From contig NZ_QTJX01000006.1 in the NCBI RefSeq assembly GCF_003382275.1, forward strand, positions 1 through 64,000: DNA of 64,000 nucleotides. Reading direction: 5' to 3'. Shown here piece by piece: positions 51,265 to 60,624 of the stretch. A program made the translations under genes and the position numbers. Every line of letters begins with the position of its first letter. Position 1 is the first letter of the stretch. The notes under the pieces were generated by a model. That model made no database searches and was not told the DNA's origin. It worked only from the letters and a program-made list of their open reading frames with translations. The stretch is from Flagellimonas nanhaiensis (lineage in GTDB: Bacteria; Bacteroidota; Bacteroidia; Flavobacteriales; Flavobacteriaceae).

Positions 51265-53274
51265 ATGACAAAACAAGAGTTTAAAGCCAGCATTCTACAA
51301 GGAATTCCTTCGGAATTGCCTTCAAAAAAAACATATCCAGAGGCAGGAAATCCAGCTCCCAAACGAAAGGACATCCTTTCCAAGGAGGAAAAAAAATTAG
51401 CGGTACAAAACGCCTTGCGCTATTTTCCAGAAGCTTGGCATGCTGAACTTGCCAAAGAATTTGCCGAAGAGCTACAAACTTATGGTCGAATCTATATGCA
51501 TCGATTTAAACCTAGCTATGCTATGCATGCTCGGCCCATTTCAGAATACCCATCCAAGACCGAACAGGCGGCCGCCATCATGCTGATGATTCAAAATAAT
51601 CTTGACCCAGCGGTGGCACAACATCCTGAAGAATTGATTACTTATGGAGGTAACGGAGCGGTATTTCAAAATTGGGCGCAGTACTTGTTGACCATGAAAT
51701 ATTTGGCCGAAATGACCGAGGAACAGACTTTGCACATGTATTCGGGCCACCCCATGGGACTGTTCCCTTCCTCCAAGGAGGCACCAAGGGTAGTAGTGAC
51801 CAATGGCATGATGATTCCCAACTATTCCAAGCCGGATGACTGGGAAAAATTCAATGCGCTGGGCGTTACCCAATACGGACAGATGACCGCTGGCTCTTAC
51901 ATGTACATTGGTCCACAGGGCATCGTACACGGAACTGCCATTACGGTCATGAATGCCTTCCGAAAAGTATTGGAAAAAAATGATTTCCCTAAAGGGAAAG
52001 TGTTTCTAACTGCTGGATTGGGAGGCATGAGTGGGGCTCAGCCCAAAGCAGGAAACATAGCAGAATGTATCACTGTTTGTGCCGAAGTTAATCCTGAAGC
52101 GGCCAAAAAAAGACACCAACAAGGCTGGGTGGATGAACTTATTGAAGACATGGACACTCTCGTCTCCAGGACGAAGCAAGCAATCGCAAACAATGAGACC
52201 GTTTCTTTGGCCTACATCGGTAATGTGGTGGAGGTATGGGAACGTTTCTTCGAAGAAGAAATTTTTGTCCATTTAGGATCGGACCAAACCTCTTTGCACA
52301 ATCCTTGGGCAGGTGGTTATTATCCAGTAGGGCTTTCTTTCGACGAAGCCAACACCCTTATGGTTCAAAATCCATCAGCTTTTAAGGAAAAAGTACAAGA
52401 ATCCCTTCGAAGACAAATCGATGCCATTAACAAGCATACTGAAAAAGGCACCTATTTCTTTGACTATGGAAATGCCTTTTTACTGGAAGTTTCCCGTGCA
52501 GGAGGTGATGTGATGGCTGATAATGGAATCGATTTTAAATACCCCTCCTACGTTCAGGATATTTTGGGACCCATGTGCTTTGATTACGGTTTTGGGCCCT
52601 TCCGATGGGTCTGCACCTCTGGCAATCCAAAAGATCTGCAAAAAACTGATGCCATAGCATTGGAGGTGATGAAAAACATCAAGGCAGAAGCCCCAGAGGA
52701 AATCCAACAACAAATGCAGGACAACATCAAATGGATTGCTGAAGCTGAACAGAATAAATTGGTGGTAGGCTCGCAAGCCCGAATCCTATATGCTGATGCG
52801 GAAGGAAGAAGCAAAATTGCCGAAGCCTTCAACAATGCCATTGCGGAAGGAAAAATTTCCGCTCCCGTGGTTTTGGGTAGGGACCATCATGACGTGAGTG
52901 GTACCGATTCTCCCTTTAGGGAGACCAGTAATATTTATGACGGCAGTAAATTCACTGCCGATATGGCCATTCATAATGTGATTGGTGATAGTTTTAGGGG
53001 TGCCACCTGGGTATCCATCCACAATGGTGGTGGTGTTGGATGGGGCGAGGTCATCAATGGTGGCTTTGGAATGGTACTCGACGGTTCCGAAGAGGCTTCC
53101 GTTAGATTGAAGCGTATGTTGTTTTACGATGTAAACAATGGTATTTCCCGAAGAAGTTGGGCCCGCAACAAAGAAGCCCTCTTTGCCATAAAGCGAGAAA
53201 TGGACCGAACTCCAGATTTAAAGGTAACTTTGCCCCATATCGTTGAATCTGATATTTTGGACAATCTCTTTTAG
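51265..53274 (+). CDS. hutU: Urocanate hydratase
   Basis: The 669-residue enzyme hydrates urocanate using tightly bound NAD+. It has the urocanase signatures (TYGGNGAVFQNWAQY, GQMTAGSYMYIGPQGIVHGT, GLGGMSGAQPKA) and FDYGFGPFRWVCTSG around the active-site cysteine. It is longer than the ~560-residue Proteobacterial form, as is usual for the Bacteroidota version. It lies between the REP-like repeat and hutG. Confidence 0.95.
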   Translation: MTKQEFKASILQGIPSELPSKKTYPEAGNPAPKRKDILSKEEKKLAVQNALRYFPEAWHAELAKEFAEELQTYGRIYMHRFKPSYAMHARPISEYPSKTEQAAAIMLMIQNNLDPAVAQHPEELITYGGNGAVFQNWAQYLLTMKYLAEMTEEQTLHMYSGHPMGLFPSSKEAPRVVVTNGMMIPNYSKPDDWEKFNALGVTQYGQMTAGSYMYIGPQGIVHGTAITVMNAFRKVLEKNDFPKGKVFLTAGLGGMSGAQPKAGNIAECITVCAEVNPEAAKKRHQQGWVDELIEDMDTLVSRTKQAIANNETVSLAYIGNVVEVWERFFEEEIFVHLGSDQTSLHNPWAGGYYPVGLSFDEANTLMVQNPSAFKEKVQESLRRQIDAINKHTEKGTYFFDYGNAFLLEVSRAGGDVMADNGIDFKYPSYVQDILGPMCFDYGFGPFRWVCTSGNPKDLQKTDAIALEVMKNIKAEAPEEIQQQMQDNIKWIAEAEQNKLVVGSQARILYADAEGRSKIAEAFNNAIAEGKISAPVVLGRDHHDVSGTDSPFRETSNIYDGSKFTADMAIHNVIGDSFRGATWVSIHNGGGVGWGEVINGGFGMVLDGSEEASVRLKRMLFYDVNNGISRRSWARNKEALFAIKREMDRTPDLKVTLPHIVESDILDNLF

Positions 53275-53278
53275 TTCT

Positions 53279-54250
53279 ATGAAGCATTACAAGGCTCCCA
53301 TAAAGGATATTTGGACAGGACGGGTCTCCAATAAATGGTTGTACCTTCATGAAAAGGTGCATTGCACCCCATTGGAGGAACTTCCTGAAGCCCAAAAAAA
53401 GTCCATTGCCCTATTGGGTTATGCTTGTGATGAGGGTGTAAGTCGAAACCAAGGCAGACCCGGAGCCGTAAACGGGCCGGATGCCATCAAAAGTAGCTTT
53501 GCCAAAATGCCCAATCATCTTCCGGGACAAGTTCTTTTGCATGATGTGGGAAACATCACCTGCGACAATGGAGATATGGAAGCCGCTCAAGAAACTCTTA
53601 GCGATACTGTCCTTACTTTATTACAGAAAAAACAGTTCCCTATTGTTTTGGGAGGCGGACATGATGTGGCTTATGGCCATTACCATGGTATTGAACGCTA
53701 TTTGGACACCAAAAAAGAAGCACAGACCATTGGCATCATAAATTTTGATGCACATTTCGACCTTCGAAAAAATACAGAGCAAAACAATTCTGGAACTCCA
53801 TTTTACCAAATTGCCATGGAGTGCCAAGAGGAACATATCGATTTTAATTACCTCTGTCTCGGCATACGAAAAGACGCCAATGACAGAGTCCTTTTTCAAA
53901 CGGCCCGTGATTTAGATGTTACTTATGTGATGTCAGATACCTTTCAAGCGCCTTTTTTGGAAGAAATCAACACATGGATTCATGCCTTTGTCAAAAATGT
54001 GGACCACGTGTACGTTACCATTGATCTAGATGGGTTTTCTTCGGCCTATGCACCAGGGGTCAGTGCTCCCTCCCCCATGGGTTTTACTCCCTATATTGTT
54101 CTAGAATGCCTAAAGACCATCATGGGTTCTGGAAAACTGATCAGTTTGGATATTGCGGAAATGAACCCCAAGTATGACATTGATGGACAAACGGCCAAAC
54201 TCGCCGCTTCACTGGTTCATCATGTAGCCCACAGTATTGCAGGGAGTTGA
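53279..54250 (+). CDS. hutG: Formimidoylglutamase
   Basis: The 323-residue ureohydrolase hydrolyses formiminoglutamate to glutamate and formamide. Arginase-family Mn motifs are clear: GGGHDVAYGHY, NFDAHFDLR and TIDLDGFSSAYAPG. The preferred ATG at 53279 is 4 bp after hutU stops; an earlier start at 53243 would overlap hutU. The operon order hutH-I-U-G gives complete histidine-to-glutamate degradation. Confidence 0.95.
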   Translation: MKHYKAPIKDIWTGRVSNKWLYLHEKVHCTPLEELPEAQKKSIALLGYACDEGVSRNQGRPGAVNGPDAIKSSFAKMPNHLPGQVLLHDVGNITCDNGDMEAAQETLSDTVLTLLQKKQFPIVLGGGHDVAYGHYHGIERYLDTKKEAQTIGIINFDAHFDLRKNTEQNNSGTPFYQIAMECQEEHIDFNYLCLGIRKDANDRVLFQTARDLDVTYVMSDTFQAPFLEEINTWIHAFVKNVDHVYVTIDLDGFSSAYAPGVSAPSPMGFTPYIVLECLKTIMGSGKLISLDIAEMNPKYDIDGQTAKLAASLVHHVAHSIAGS

Positions 54251-54480
54251 TTTTATTTCTGATTGTCATTCTGAGCAAAGCGAAGAATCTATGGTGTGAA
54301 CATAAATCACATAAAGATTTGACACGAATTTTGCCAATCTCCACTAATACCTGATGACATTGAACATTCTACACTTTTTTATCTCCCTCTCAACCGCTCC
54401 TTAGACTGCGTTCAATGCGATATAGCTCGGGGGGATAACCGCCCATCATTTATGTGAAATCCCATAATTAGCTCTCATAA
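54251..54480. other. Intergenic region with a CATTCTGAG-type repeat
   Basis: GTCATTCTGAGCAAAGCGAAG near 54266 is a dispersed repeat of a kind abundant in flavobacterial chromosomes. I see no gene in the rest. Confidence 0.5.
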
Positions 54481-54512
54481 ACAAAAAAAGCCTTCCAAAT
54501 GGAAAGCCTTTC
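54481..54512 (-). terminator. Probable terminator of the umuDC operon
   Basis: On the minus strand AAGGCTTTCC...GGAAGGCTT forms an imperfect stem followed by seven T residues, ~110 bp after the umuD stop. A second hairpin (GCATC...GATGC, 54518-54533) precedes it. Confidence 0.6.
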
Positions 54513-54623
54513 ATTGGCGAGCATCACTTTGATGCCCCAACTTGATTCCAATCCTATGGATTGAAATCCAACACAACAAGGCAAAGATAGTAAAGGTTTT
54601 TGATTCGCCAATTGGTTAGGCGA

Positions 54624-55073
54624 TCAAACCGCCTTGATTACATAGGTCACTATGCCCCAAATCAATAAATCACTGTCTTTGGACACTGGTATGGGTCTGT
54701 ATTTTTCATTTTCGGGCATCAATGTAATTTTCCCTTTTTCTATATGCAATCTTTTCACGGTAAACTCTCCATCTAAAAAACAAACAGCTATCTTACCATG
54801 TTCTCCCTCCAAACTTCTATCGATTACCAGTAAGTCTCCATCATCTAATCCCGCTCCTACCATGGATTGCCCACTGACCCTTGCATAAAAAGTGGCTTCC
54901 TTGTTTCGAATCAATGTACGATCCAGACTAATACGTTTTTGTTTAAAATCTTCAGCTGGCGATGGAAACCCAGCTGATACGCTATTGTTGGACAATAGGA
55001 TTTCTTGACCTTCATCTTCATTTGGCTCAAAAAAGATAAGAGAATTGATTTCTGGCGTTTTTTTAGAGGTCAT
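54624..55073 (-). CDS. umuD: UmuD-type S24 autoprotease
   Basis: The 149-residue LexA-fold protein has a cleavage site A34-G35 (SVSAGFPSP), catalytic Ser70 in SGQSMVGAGL and Lys107 in FTVKRL. After RecA-stimulated self-cleavage UmuD' joins UmuC in translesion synthesis. It overlaps the umuC start region by 4 bp at 55070-55073, its stop/start coupling running from umuD to umuC; both genes are on the minus strand with umuC upstream. The operon is expected to be SOS-controlled, though I do not see a proven LexA box. Confidence 0.93.
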   Translation of the reverse strand: MTSKKTPEINSLIFFEPNEDEGQEILLSNNSVSAGFPSPAEDFKQKRISLDRTLIRNKEATFYARVSGQSMVGAGLDDGDLLVIDRSLEGEHGKIAVCFLDGEFTVKRLHIEKGKITLMPENEKYRPIPVSKDSDLLIWGIVTYVIKAV

Positions 55074-56326
55074 TTTACTGTAATAATCTCATTGATGTCT
55101 GTAGTATATCTTGGGGAAAGGTGCTCTTGGCGCATTTTCCAAGTTCGCTCCAAGTCCTGATTGGCTATTTTAATCTTATATCCATATTTGTCATTCACCT
55201 TGTCCATAACCTTCATAATCTCATGGTGCTTCGGATTTTCCGTCAAGAATAAATCTAATTGTCTTTCGTTAGTAGGCACCAAACCTGATACAATCACCCC
55301 TGCCCTTTTGTATTTTATTCCTGGTCTGAAAATGGAAGCTGCTGCTTCAACAGCATAATTGCTTATGGTCAAACTTGAATCTGTAGCATAGGGCAATGTA
55401 ACAATGACACTGCTTCTGTCCTGTGGTTCGTTCTTTTTGTGCCTATTGCTTCTCAAAAGTACCACAACATGATTGCAGCTACTGTTCTGGGCCCGCAACT
55501 TTTCGGCACAACTGGATGCAAAAGTGGATATGCGCTCTTTGATGTCTTCAATATTGGAATAGGTGTATTCGAAACTTCGCGTGGTTGCAATGGCCTTTTT
55601 ATCGCGGGTATCGTCATCCAAATCCAAGGTTGGGGTGCCCTCCAAATCCTTTTTCAACTTCAGACCAATGATTGCCATTTGTTTTCTTACCCATTCATCG
55701 GGCAGTTGGATAAAGTCATAAGCCGTTTTTACGTTCTGGGTCTTTACCCGCTTTAGATTGCCATGGCCAATACCCCAGACACTTTCAATTTTGGTCCATT
55801 TTAGGGCTTTGAGGTGCCTTTCTTCAGATTGAATAACATATACTCCTCCTGTTTTTGACCTTAACTTTTTGGCAATTTTGTTGGCTACCTTGGCCAAAGC
55901 TTTTGTAGGTGCAATCCCAATACTGATTGGAATTCCAGTACACTTTTGAATTGTTTGTTGGATTTTTCTTCCATAGTCATCAAAATCATAATTCCTAAAT
56001 CCATCAAACTTTAAAAAGGCTTCATCAACGCTGTACACCTCCATCTCTGGTGTAAATGTCCCCAGGATATTCATTACCCTGGTACTCATATCACCATATA
56101 AAGGGTAATTTGAGGAAAATACCTTTATTCCATTGTCCTCACAAAATTTTCGGTATTTGAATGCAGGAGCAGCCATAGGCAGACCCAATTTTTTGGCTTC
56201 ATCACTGCGCGAAATAAAACAACCATCATTATTGGACAAAATGGCCACAGGAACATTATTGAACTGAGGCTGAAAAGCCCGTTCACATGATGCATAGAAG
56301 TTATTGCAATCTACCAAAGCAAACAT
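55070..56326 (-). CDS. umuC: UmuC-type Y-family DNA polymerase
   Basis: The 418-residue polymerase has the catalytic residues in ALVDCNNFYASCERAF (D6) and YSVDEAFLKF (DE), followed by a helix-hairpin-helix and little-finger domain and the UmuC-specific C-terminus. It carries out error-prone translesion synthesis with UmuD'. In this order umuC is upstream of umuD, whose start overlaps its end by 4 bp. Confidence 0.95.
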   Translation of the reverse strand: MFALVDCNNFYASCERAFQPQFNNVPVAILSNNDGCFISRSDEAKKLGLPMAAPAFKYRKFCEDNGIKVFSSNYPLYGDMSTRVMNILGTFTPEMEVYSVDEAFLKFDGFRNYDFDDYGRKIQQTIQKCTGIPISIGIAPTKALAKVANKIAKKLRSKTGGVYVIQSEERHLKALKWTKIESVWGIGHGNLKRVKTQNVKTAYDFIQLPDEWVRKQMAIIGLKLKKDLEGTPTLDLDDDTRDKKAIATTRSFEYTYSNIEDIKERISTFASSCAEKLRAQNSSCNHVVVLLRSNRHKKNEPQDRSSVIVTLPYATDSSLTISNYAVEAAASIFRPGIKYKRAGVIVSGLVPTNERQLDLFLTENPKHHEIMKVMDKVNDKYGYKIKIANQDLERTWKMRQEHLSPRYTTDINEIITVK

Positions 56327-56402
56327 GTTGTAAATTACTCGATTTTTAAATTTTGATAGGCTATTTCAGCTGAAATTCGTCCTATCGTGCTAACTTTACC
56401 TT

Positions 56403-56591
56403 ATGAAAATTGATTTTCGCACAAAAAAAGAAAGCAATTCAATACAAGAAAAAGACTTTCTGGCCCTACTTCCCGCGGATCGCTTTTATAGGTTTCTTGA
56501 AATGGCCGAGCGATTAAAGAATTTTCCTGTCAAAGAAAGCAAAGTTTCAAAAACAGAAAACAGTTTTGTAATAGAGATAAAAACATCCTGA
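56403..56591 (+). CDS. Small partner of a nucleotidyltransferase
   Basis: The 62-residue helical, charged protein (MKIDFRTKKESNSIQEKDFLALLPADRFYRFLEMAERLKNF) has no recognised domain. It ends 1 bp before the nucleotidyltransferase gene, so the two are surely cotranscribed. A small gene in front of a MNT-fold gene is typical of two-component toxin-antitoxin modules; which partner is toxic is unknown. Confidence 0.65.
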   Translation: MKIDFRTKKESNSIQEKDFLALLPADRFYRFLEMAERLKNFPVKESKVSKTENSFVIEIKTS

Positions 56592-56592
56592 C

Positions 56593-57069
56593 TTGCACCA
56601 ATGGAAAGAAAATATTGACGTATTCTTAGAGCTTGCCAATAAATTTGAGGTAAGGATGATTATGATTGGAGGAGGTGCGGTTAACTTTCATGGATATCAA
56701 CGACACTCGGCAGATGTTGATTTTTGGATTGAGACTACTGATGAAAATTTTGATAAGCTTGCGAAAGTTTTTAATACGATGGGTTATGAAATAGATGAAT
56801 TTCCCATCGAAGTAAAAAATAAAGAACAAAACATATCCATTAAATTCTCCCCAATAGACTTAAACCTTGAATTAATCACCAATTTTTCCCTAAATAACAA
56901 ATCTTTTGATGAAGCTTATGATAAAGCTGAAATCGTAACCACTGAAGGGTCAAATTTGACATGGCGTGTTCTATCATTAGATGATTTGATAGATAGTAAA
57001 ATCAAATCAGGGCGACCTAAAGATATGTTAGATATCCAAGAACTGAAACGGATAAACGACGAAAAATAG
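56593..57069 (+). CDS. DUF6036/AbiEii-like nucleotidyltransferase
   Basis: The 158-residue protein has a minimal nucleotidyltransferase core: GGGAVNFHGYQRHSADVDFWI (G-G-x(n)-S-A-D-V-D) with a C-terminal LSLDDLIDSKIKSGRPKDMLDIQEL element typical of this group. It would transfer a nucleotide to RNA or protein. The start is TTG (56593). With its 62-residue partner it may form a toxin-antitoxin pair between umuC and an acyl-CoA dehydrogenase. Confidence 0.8.
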   Translation: MHQWKENIDVFLELANKFEVRMIMIGGGAVNFHGYQRHSADVDFWIETTDENFDKLAKVFNTMGYEIDEFPIEVKNKEQNISIKFSPIDLNLELITNFSLNNKSFDEAYDKAEIVTTEGSNLTWRVLSLDDLIDSKIKSGRPKDMLDIQELKRINDEK

Positions 57070-57070
57070 C

Positions 57071-58249
57071 CTATTTAAAAGCAGGGATTCCCGTAATGTC
57101 AGCACCTGTGATCAATAAATGGATGTCATGGGTTCCTTCGTAGGTAATCACACTTTCCAAGTTCATCATGTGGCGCATGATACTATACTCTCCAGTAATT
57201 CCCATTCCACCTAAAATTTGACGCGCTTCTCTAGCAATTTTTATGGCCATATCCACATTGTTACGCTTGGCCATTGAGATTTGTGCCGTTGTAGCCCGTC
57301 CTTCATTTTTTAACTGTCCCAATCGGAAAGCCAATAATTGTGCCTTGGTAATCTCTGTAATCATCTCGGCCAATTTCTTTTGTTGTAATTGATAGGCAGC
57401 AATAGGCTTACCAAACTGGATACGTTCCTTGGCATATCGCAATGCGGTGTCGTAGCAATCCATGGCTGCGCCAATGGCCCCCCACGCAATTCCATATCGA
57501 GCTGAATCTAAACAGCCTAGTGGGGCACCCAAGCCATTTTTACCTGGTAATAGGTTTTCTTTTGGGACCTTTACATCATCAAAAATCAGCTCTCCCGTTG
57601 CAGAGGCGCGTAGCGACCATTTATTATGGGTTTCCGGAGTGGAGAAACCTTCCATGCCTCGCTCCACAATTAATCCGTGAATCCTACCTTCTTCATTCTT
57701 GGCCCAAACCACTGCAACATCAGCAAATGGCGAATTGGAAATCCAAAGTTTGGCCCCATTCAGTAAATAATGGTCCCCCATATCCTTGAACTTGGTTTCC
57801 ATTCCTCCGGGATTGGAACCGTGGTTAGGTTCAGTTAGACCAAAACAGCCCATCCATTCTCCCGAAGCCAATTTAGGCAGGTATTTTTTGCGTTGCTCCT
57901 CGTTACCATACGCATAAATAGGGTACATCACCAAAGAGGATTGTACCGAAGCTGTAGAGCGCACCCCACTATCTCCCCTTTCAATTTCTTGCATGATCAA
58001 CCCATAGCTGATCTGATCTAGTCCGGCTCCACCATATTCTTCAGGAATGTAGGGTCCAAATGCACCGATTTCGGCAAGTCCACCAATGATTTGCTTTGGA
58101 AATTCCGCTTTTTGGGCGAATTCCTCAATGATGGGAGAAATATCTCTCTTCACCCACTGACGGGCAGCATCACGCACCAGTTTGTGCTCCTCGGAAAGTA
58201 AATCATCCAAATTGTAATAATCAGGTGCTTCAAATAAATCGGGTCTCAT
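57071..58249 (-). CDS. Acyl-CoA dehydrogenase, glutaryl-CoA type
   Basis: The 392-residue FAD enzyme has LTEPNHGSNPGGMETK, LWISNSPFADV, RYGIAWGAIGAA and the catalytic glutamate in SVITYEGTHDIHLLITG. The ending GADITGIPAF is characteristic of glutaryl-CoA dehydrogenases, which oxidise and decarboxylate glutaryl-CoA in lysine/tryptophan breakdown. It stands alone. Confidence 0.9.
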   Translation of the reverse strand: MRPDLFEAPDYYNLDDLLSEEHKLVRDAARQWVKRDISPIIEEFAQKAEFPKQIIGGLAEIGAFGPYIPEEYGGAGLDQISYGLIMQEIERGDSGVRSTASVQSSLVMYPIYAYGNEEQRKKYLPKLASGEWMGCFGLTEPNHGSNPGGMETKFKDMGDHYLLNGAKLWISNSPFADVAVVWAKNEEGRIHGLIVERGMEGFSTPETHNKWSLRASATGELIFDDVKVPKENLLPGKNGLGAPLGCLDSARYGIAWGAIGAAMDCYDTALRYAKERIQFGKPIAAYQLQQKKLAEMITEITKAQLLAFRLGQLKNEGRATTAQISMAKRNNVDMAIKIAREARQILGGMGITGEYSIMRHMMNLESVITYEGTHDIHLLITGADITGIPAFK

Positions 58250-58305
58250 ACAAAAAATTTTTGGCCAAAGGTAATGATGAAATATAACAATATGGAAGTG
58301 TATTG

Positions 58306-59019
58306 TTACATTTTTAAATAAAATGCTTTGGTAAGCTCAATATACTGTTTTGTGTATTGATGGCGAGCCAATTCAATAACCAATTCGTTGAATTTAGTTT
58401 CAGTTTTTGAAAATGTAAGCTCAATCAAGCTCCTCTTCACTTCTGCTTCTGGTGTTCCTTTCACATGGGTTATGCGGCTAGGATGCAATCCGACCATTGT
58501 GGCCAAATGGAGAAAATCCAGCTCCTGCTTGTATGGTATTATCACAGAAAATATCCCATCTTGAGACAACAGCTTTGATACTCCTTGTAGCAATTCCTGG
58601 AATGGCAGTGAGTTATTTTGACGCGCCAAATCACGCGCGACATCACCACTCGCCACCTCCTCCACATAAAAAGGCGGATTGGAAACAATCAAATCGTATT
58701 CGTCATCAATCTCGTCCATAAACTCATCAAATCCGGCATGATAACAAAACAACCTATCAGCCCATTGTGAAGCCTCAAAATTCTGAACACATTGTTCGTA
58801 AGCAGCTTCATCCAATTCAATGGCATCAATGAGTTCTGCGCTGGAACGCTGGGCCAGTTGCAAGGCTATCAGTCCAGTTCCGGCACCAACATCCAAAATA
58901 GATTGTGGATTGTTGCGCAACGAAGTCCAAGCTCCCAACAACACCCCATCTGTACCCACTTTCATGGCACATTTGTCTTGTTCAACCGTAAATTCTTTGA
59001 ATTTAAAAAGCTTGTTCAT
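58306..59019 (-). CDS. trmN6: tRNA1(Val) A37 N6-methyltransferase
   Basis: The 237-residue class I SAM methyltransferase has the SAM-binding loop ILDVGAGTGLIALQLA and the N6-adenine catalytic motif NPPFYVE. It methylates A37 of tRNA-Val. Its start overlaps the sulfatase end by 17 bp. Confidence 0.92.
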   Translation of the reverse strand: MNKLFKFKEFTVEQDKCAMKVGTDGVLLGAWTSLRNNPQSILDVGAGTGLIALQLAQRSSAELIDAIELDEAAYEQCVQNFEASQWADRLFCYHAGFDEFMDEIDDEYDLIVSNPPFYVEEVASGDVARDLARQNNSLPFQELLQGVSKLLSQDGIFSVIIPYKQELDFLHLATMVGLHPSRITHVKGTPEAEVKRSLIELTFSKTETKFNELVIELARHQYTKQYIELTKAFYLKM

Positions 59020-60448
59020 CCAATCTTCCGGGTTCTCTTGTTTCCGTTCCTTCCAATTCCAATAACGAATCTCCCAATCTCTTCCTCATGCCATTGGCCA
59101 AATATTTAATATGGGCAACCACATCCGGATTTTCATCTGCTACATTTTTTGTTTCGCTGATATCGTTCTCCAAATCGTATAATTCAATTTCCTCCATATC
59201 AATCATGCGATAGTTACCCGGTAACCCATCCCCTCCTGGTTCTTGCCCATCCATGGTCCTGTAGCGATGCGGAAAATAGAGCTTCCATTTTCCATAGCGA
59301 ACCCCGAACATCTCATTTACCCGATAATAAAAGAAATAGGCCTCCTGAGGGCTCTGTATGCTCTCCTCTGTCAAAACTTTCAGCGCGCTTTTTCCATCGA
59401 TGATTCTTTTTGGTAATTCAGCCTTGGTAAGTTCTGCTATGGTCGGCAATATATCGATTGCCATTATGGGGACATCAATGGTGGCTCCTGCCTTGAACAT
59501 TGCAGGGTATTTCATAATAAACGGCTCTCGCTGCCCTCCTTCCCAAGCGGTGCCTTTTCCTTCCCTTAAGGGAAGGGCGCTACCGGCATGGTTGCCATAG
59601 GATAACCATGGTCCATTGTCCGAGGTAAAAATCACAATGGTGTTTTCTTCCAGCCCATTATCCTTGAGTGCTTTCATGATTTCCCCAACAGACCAATCAA
59701 TTTCCATAATCACATCACCATACAACCCCCGTTCAGATTTACCCTTGAACTTGTCGGAGACGAACAAGGGAACATGTGGCTGGGGATGTGGCACATACAA
59801 AAAGAAAGGTTTGTCTTTATTTCTTTGGATGAAATCCACACTCCGCTCTGTAATTTGGGTGGTCAATTGAGATTGTTCTACCAAGGTGTCAATCACTTTT
59901 TCATTTTCATACAATGGCAAGTCCGGAAAATTAAAAATAGGCCCCTGTTGAGGATGATAAGGCCACATATCATTGGAATAGGGAATTCCAAACCACTCAT
60001 CAAACCCATGCCTAGTGGGCAAAAACATAGGATGGTGTCCTAAATGCCATTTTCCAAAAATAGCAGTCGCATATCCTTTGTCCTTGAGCATTTCCGCTAA
60101 GGTAGTCTCTTCTTCATGTATGCCGTGGGTATTGTCCGGACCAAGGGCATTGTGTATTCCTATTCGGTTAGGGTAGCATCCCGTTAAAATTCCTGCTCTT
60201 GATGCAGAGCAAACGGCTTGAGCTGAATAATAACTGGTCAATTTAATTCCATCAGCGGCCATTTGATCCAAATGGGGCGTCTCAATATTGGGTGAACCAA
60301 AAACACCTACATCTTGATAACCCTGGTCGTCTGTGAAAATCAACACAACATTTGGGAGACCTTCCCTTTTTACTTTTTTATCCTGCTTTTCTGCACAGGA
60401 AAGCAAACAAAGACTGATAATTACAAAGTAATAGCGCAACATAGACAA
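59003..60448 (-). CDS. Sulfatase lipoprotein (family S1 type)
   Basis: The 481-residue formylglycine sulfatase has a lipoprotein signal (LCLLSC, Cys 18), metal-binding FTDDQGYQD (D40/D41) and the fGly site CSASRAGILTG (Cys80), which needs an anaerobic or FGE-type maturase. FTSDNGPW is also present. The lipid anchor places it at the outer membrane, where it would desulfate marine glycans. A second sulfatase lies at the window end. Confidence 0.93.
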   Translation of the reverse strand: MSMLRYYFVIISLCLLSCAEKQDKKVKREGLPNVVLIFTDDQGYQDVGVFGSPNIETPHLDQMAADGIKLTSYYSAQAVCSASRAGILTGCYPNRIGIHNALGPDNTHGIHEEETTLAEMLKDKGYATAIFGKWHLGHHPMFLPTRHGFDEWFGIPYSNDMWPYHPQQGPIFNFPDLPLYENEKVIDTLVEQSQLTTQITERSVDFIQRNKDKPFFLYVPHPQPHVPLFVSDKFKGKSERGLYGDVIMEIDWSVGEIMKALKDNGLEENTIVIFTSDNGPWLSYGNHAGSALPLREGKGTAWEGGQREPFIMKYPAMFKAGATIDVPIMAIDILPTIAELTKAELPKRIIDGKSALKVLTEESIQSPQEAYFFYYRVNEMFGVRYGKWKLYFPHRYRTMDGQEPGGDGLPGNYRMIDMEEIELYDLENDISETKNVADENPDVVAHIKYLANGMRKRLGDSLLELEGTETREPGRLDEQAF

Positions 60449-60624
60449 AGAATCAAAGATGATTATAAATATAGGTTTAAAATCAAACTCAGCTAAACAA
60501 AGACCAGTTTTGACATACTTCTGAACTTAAAATTGAGCCGGTCAGTTCAATATTTCCCTCTTTCAATTCAATTGTCCGTAAGCTAACTGCTTTTCACCCT
60601 AGTTTTAGTATTGACAAATGTTTA

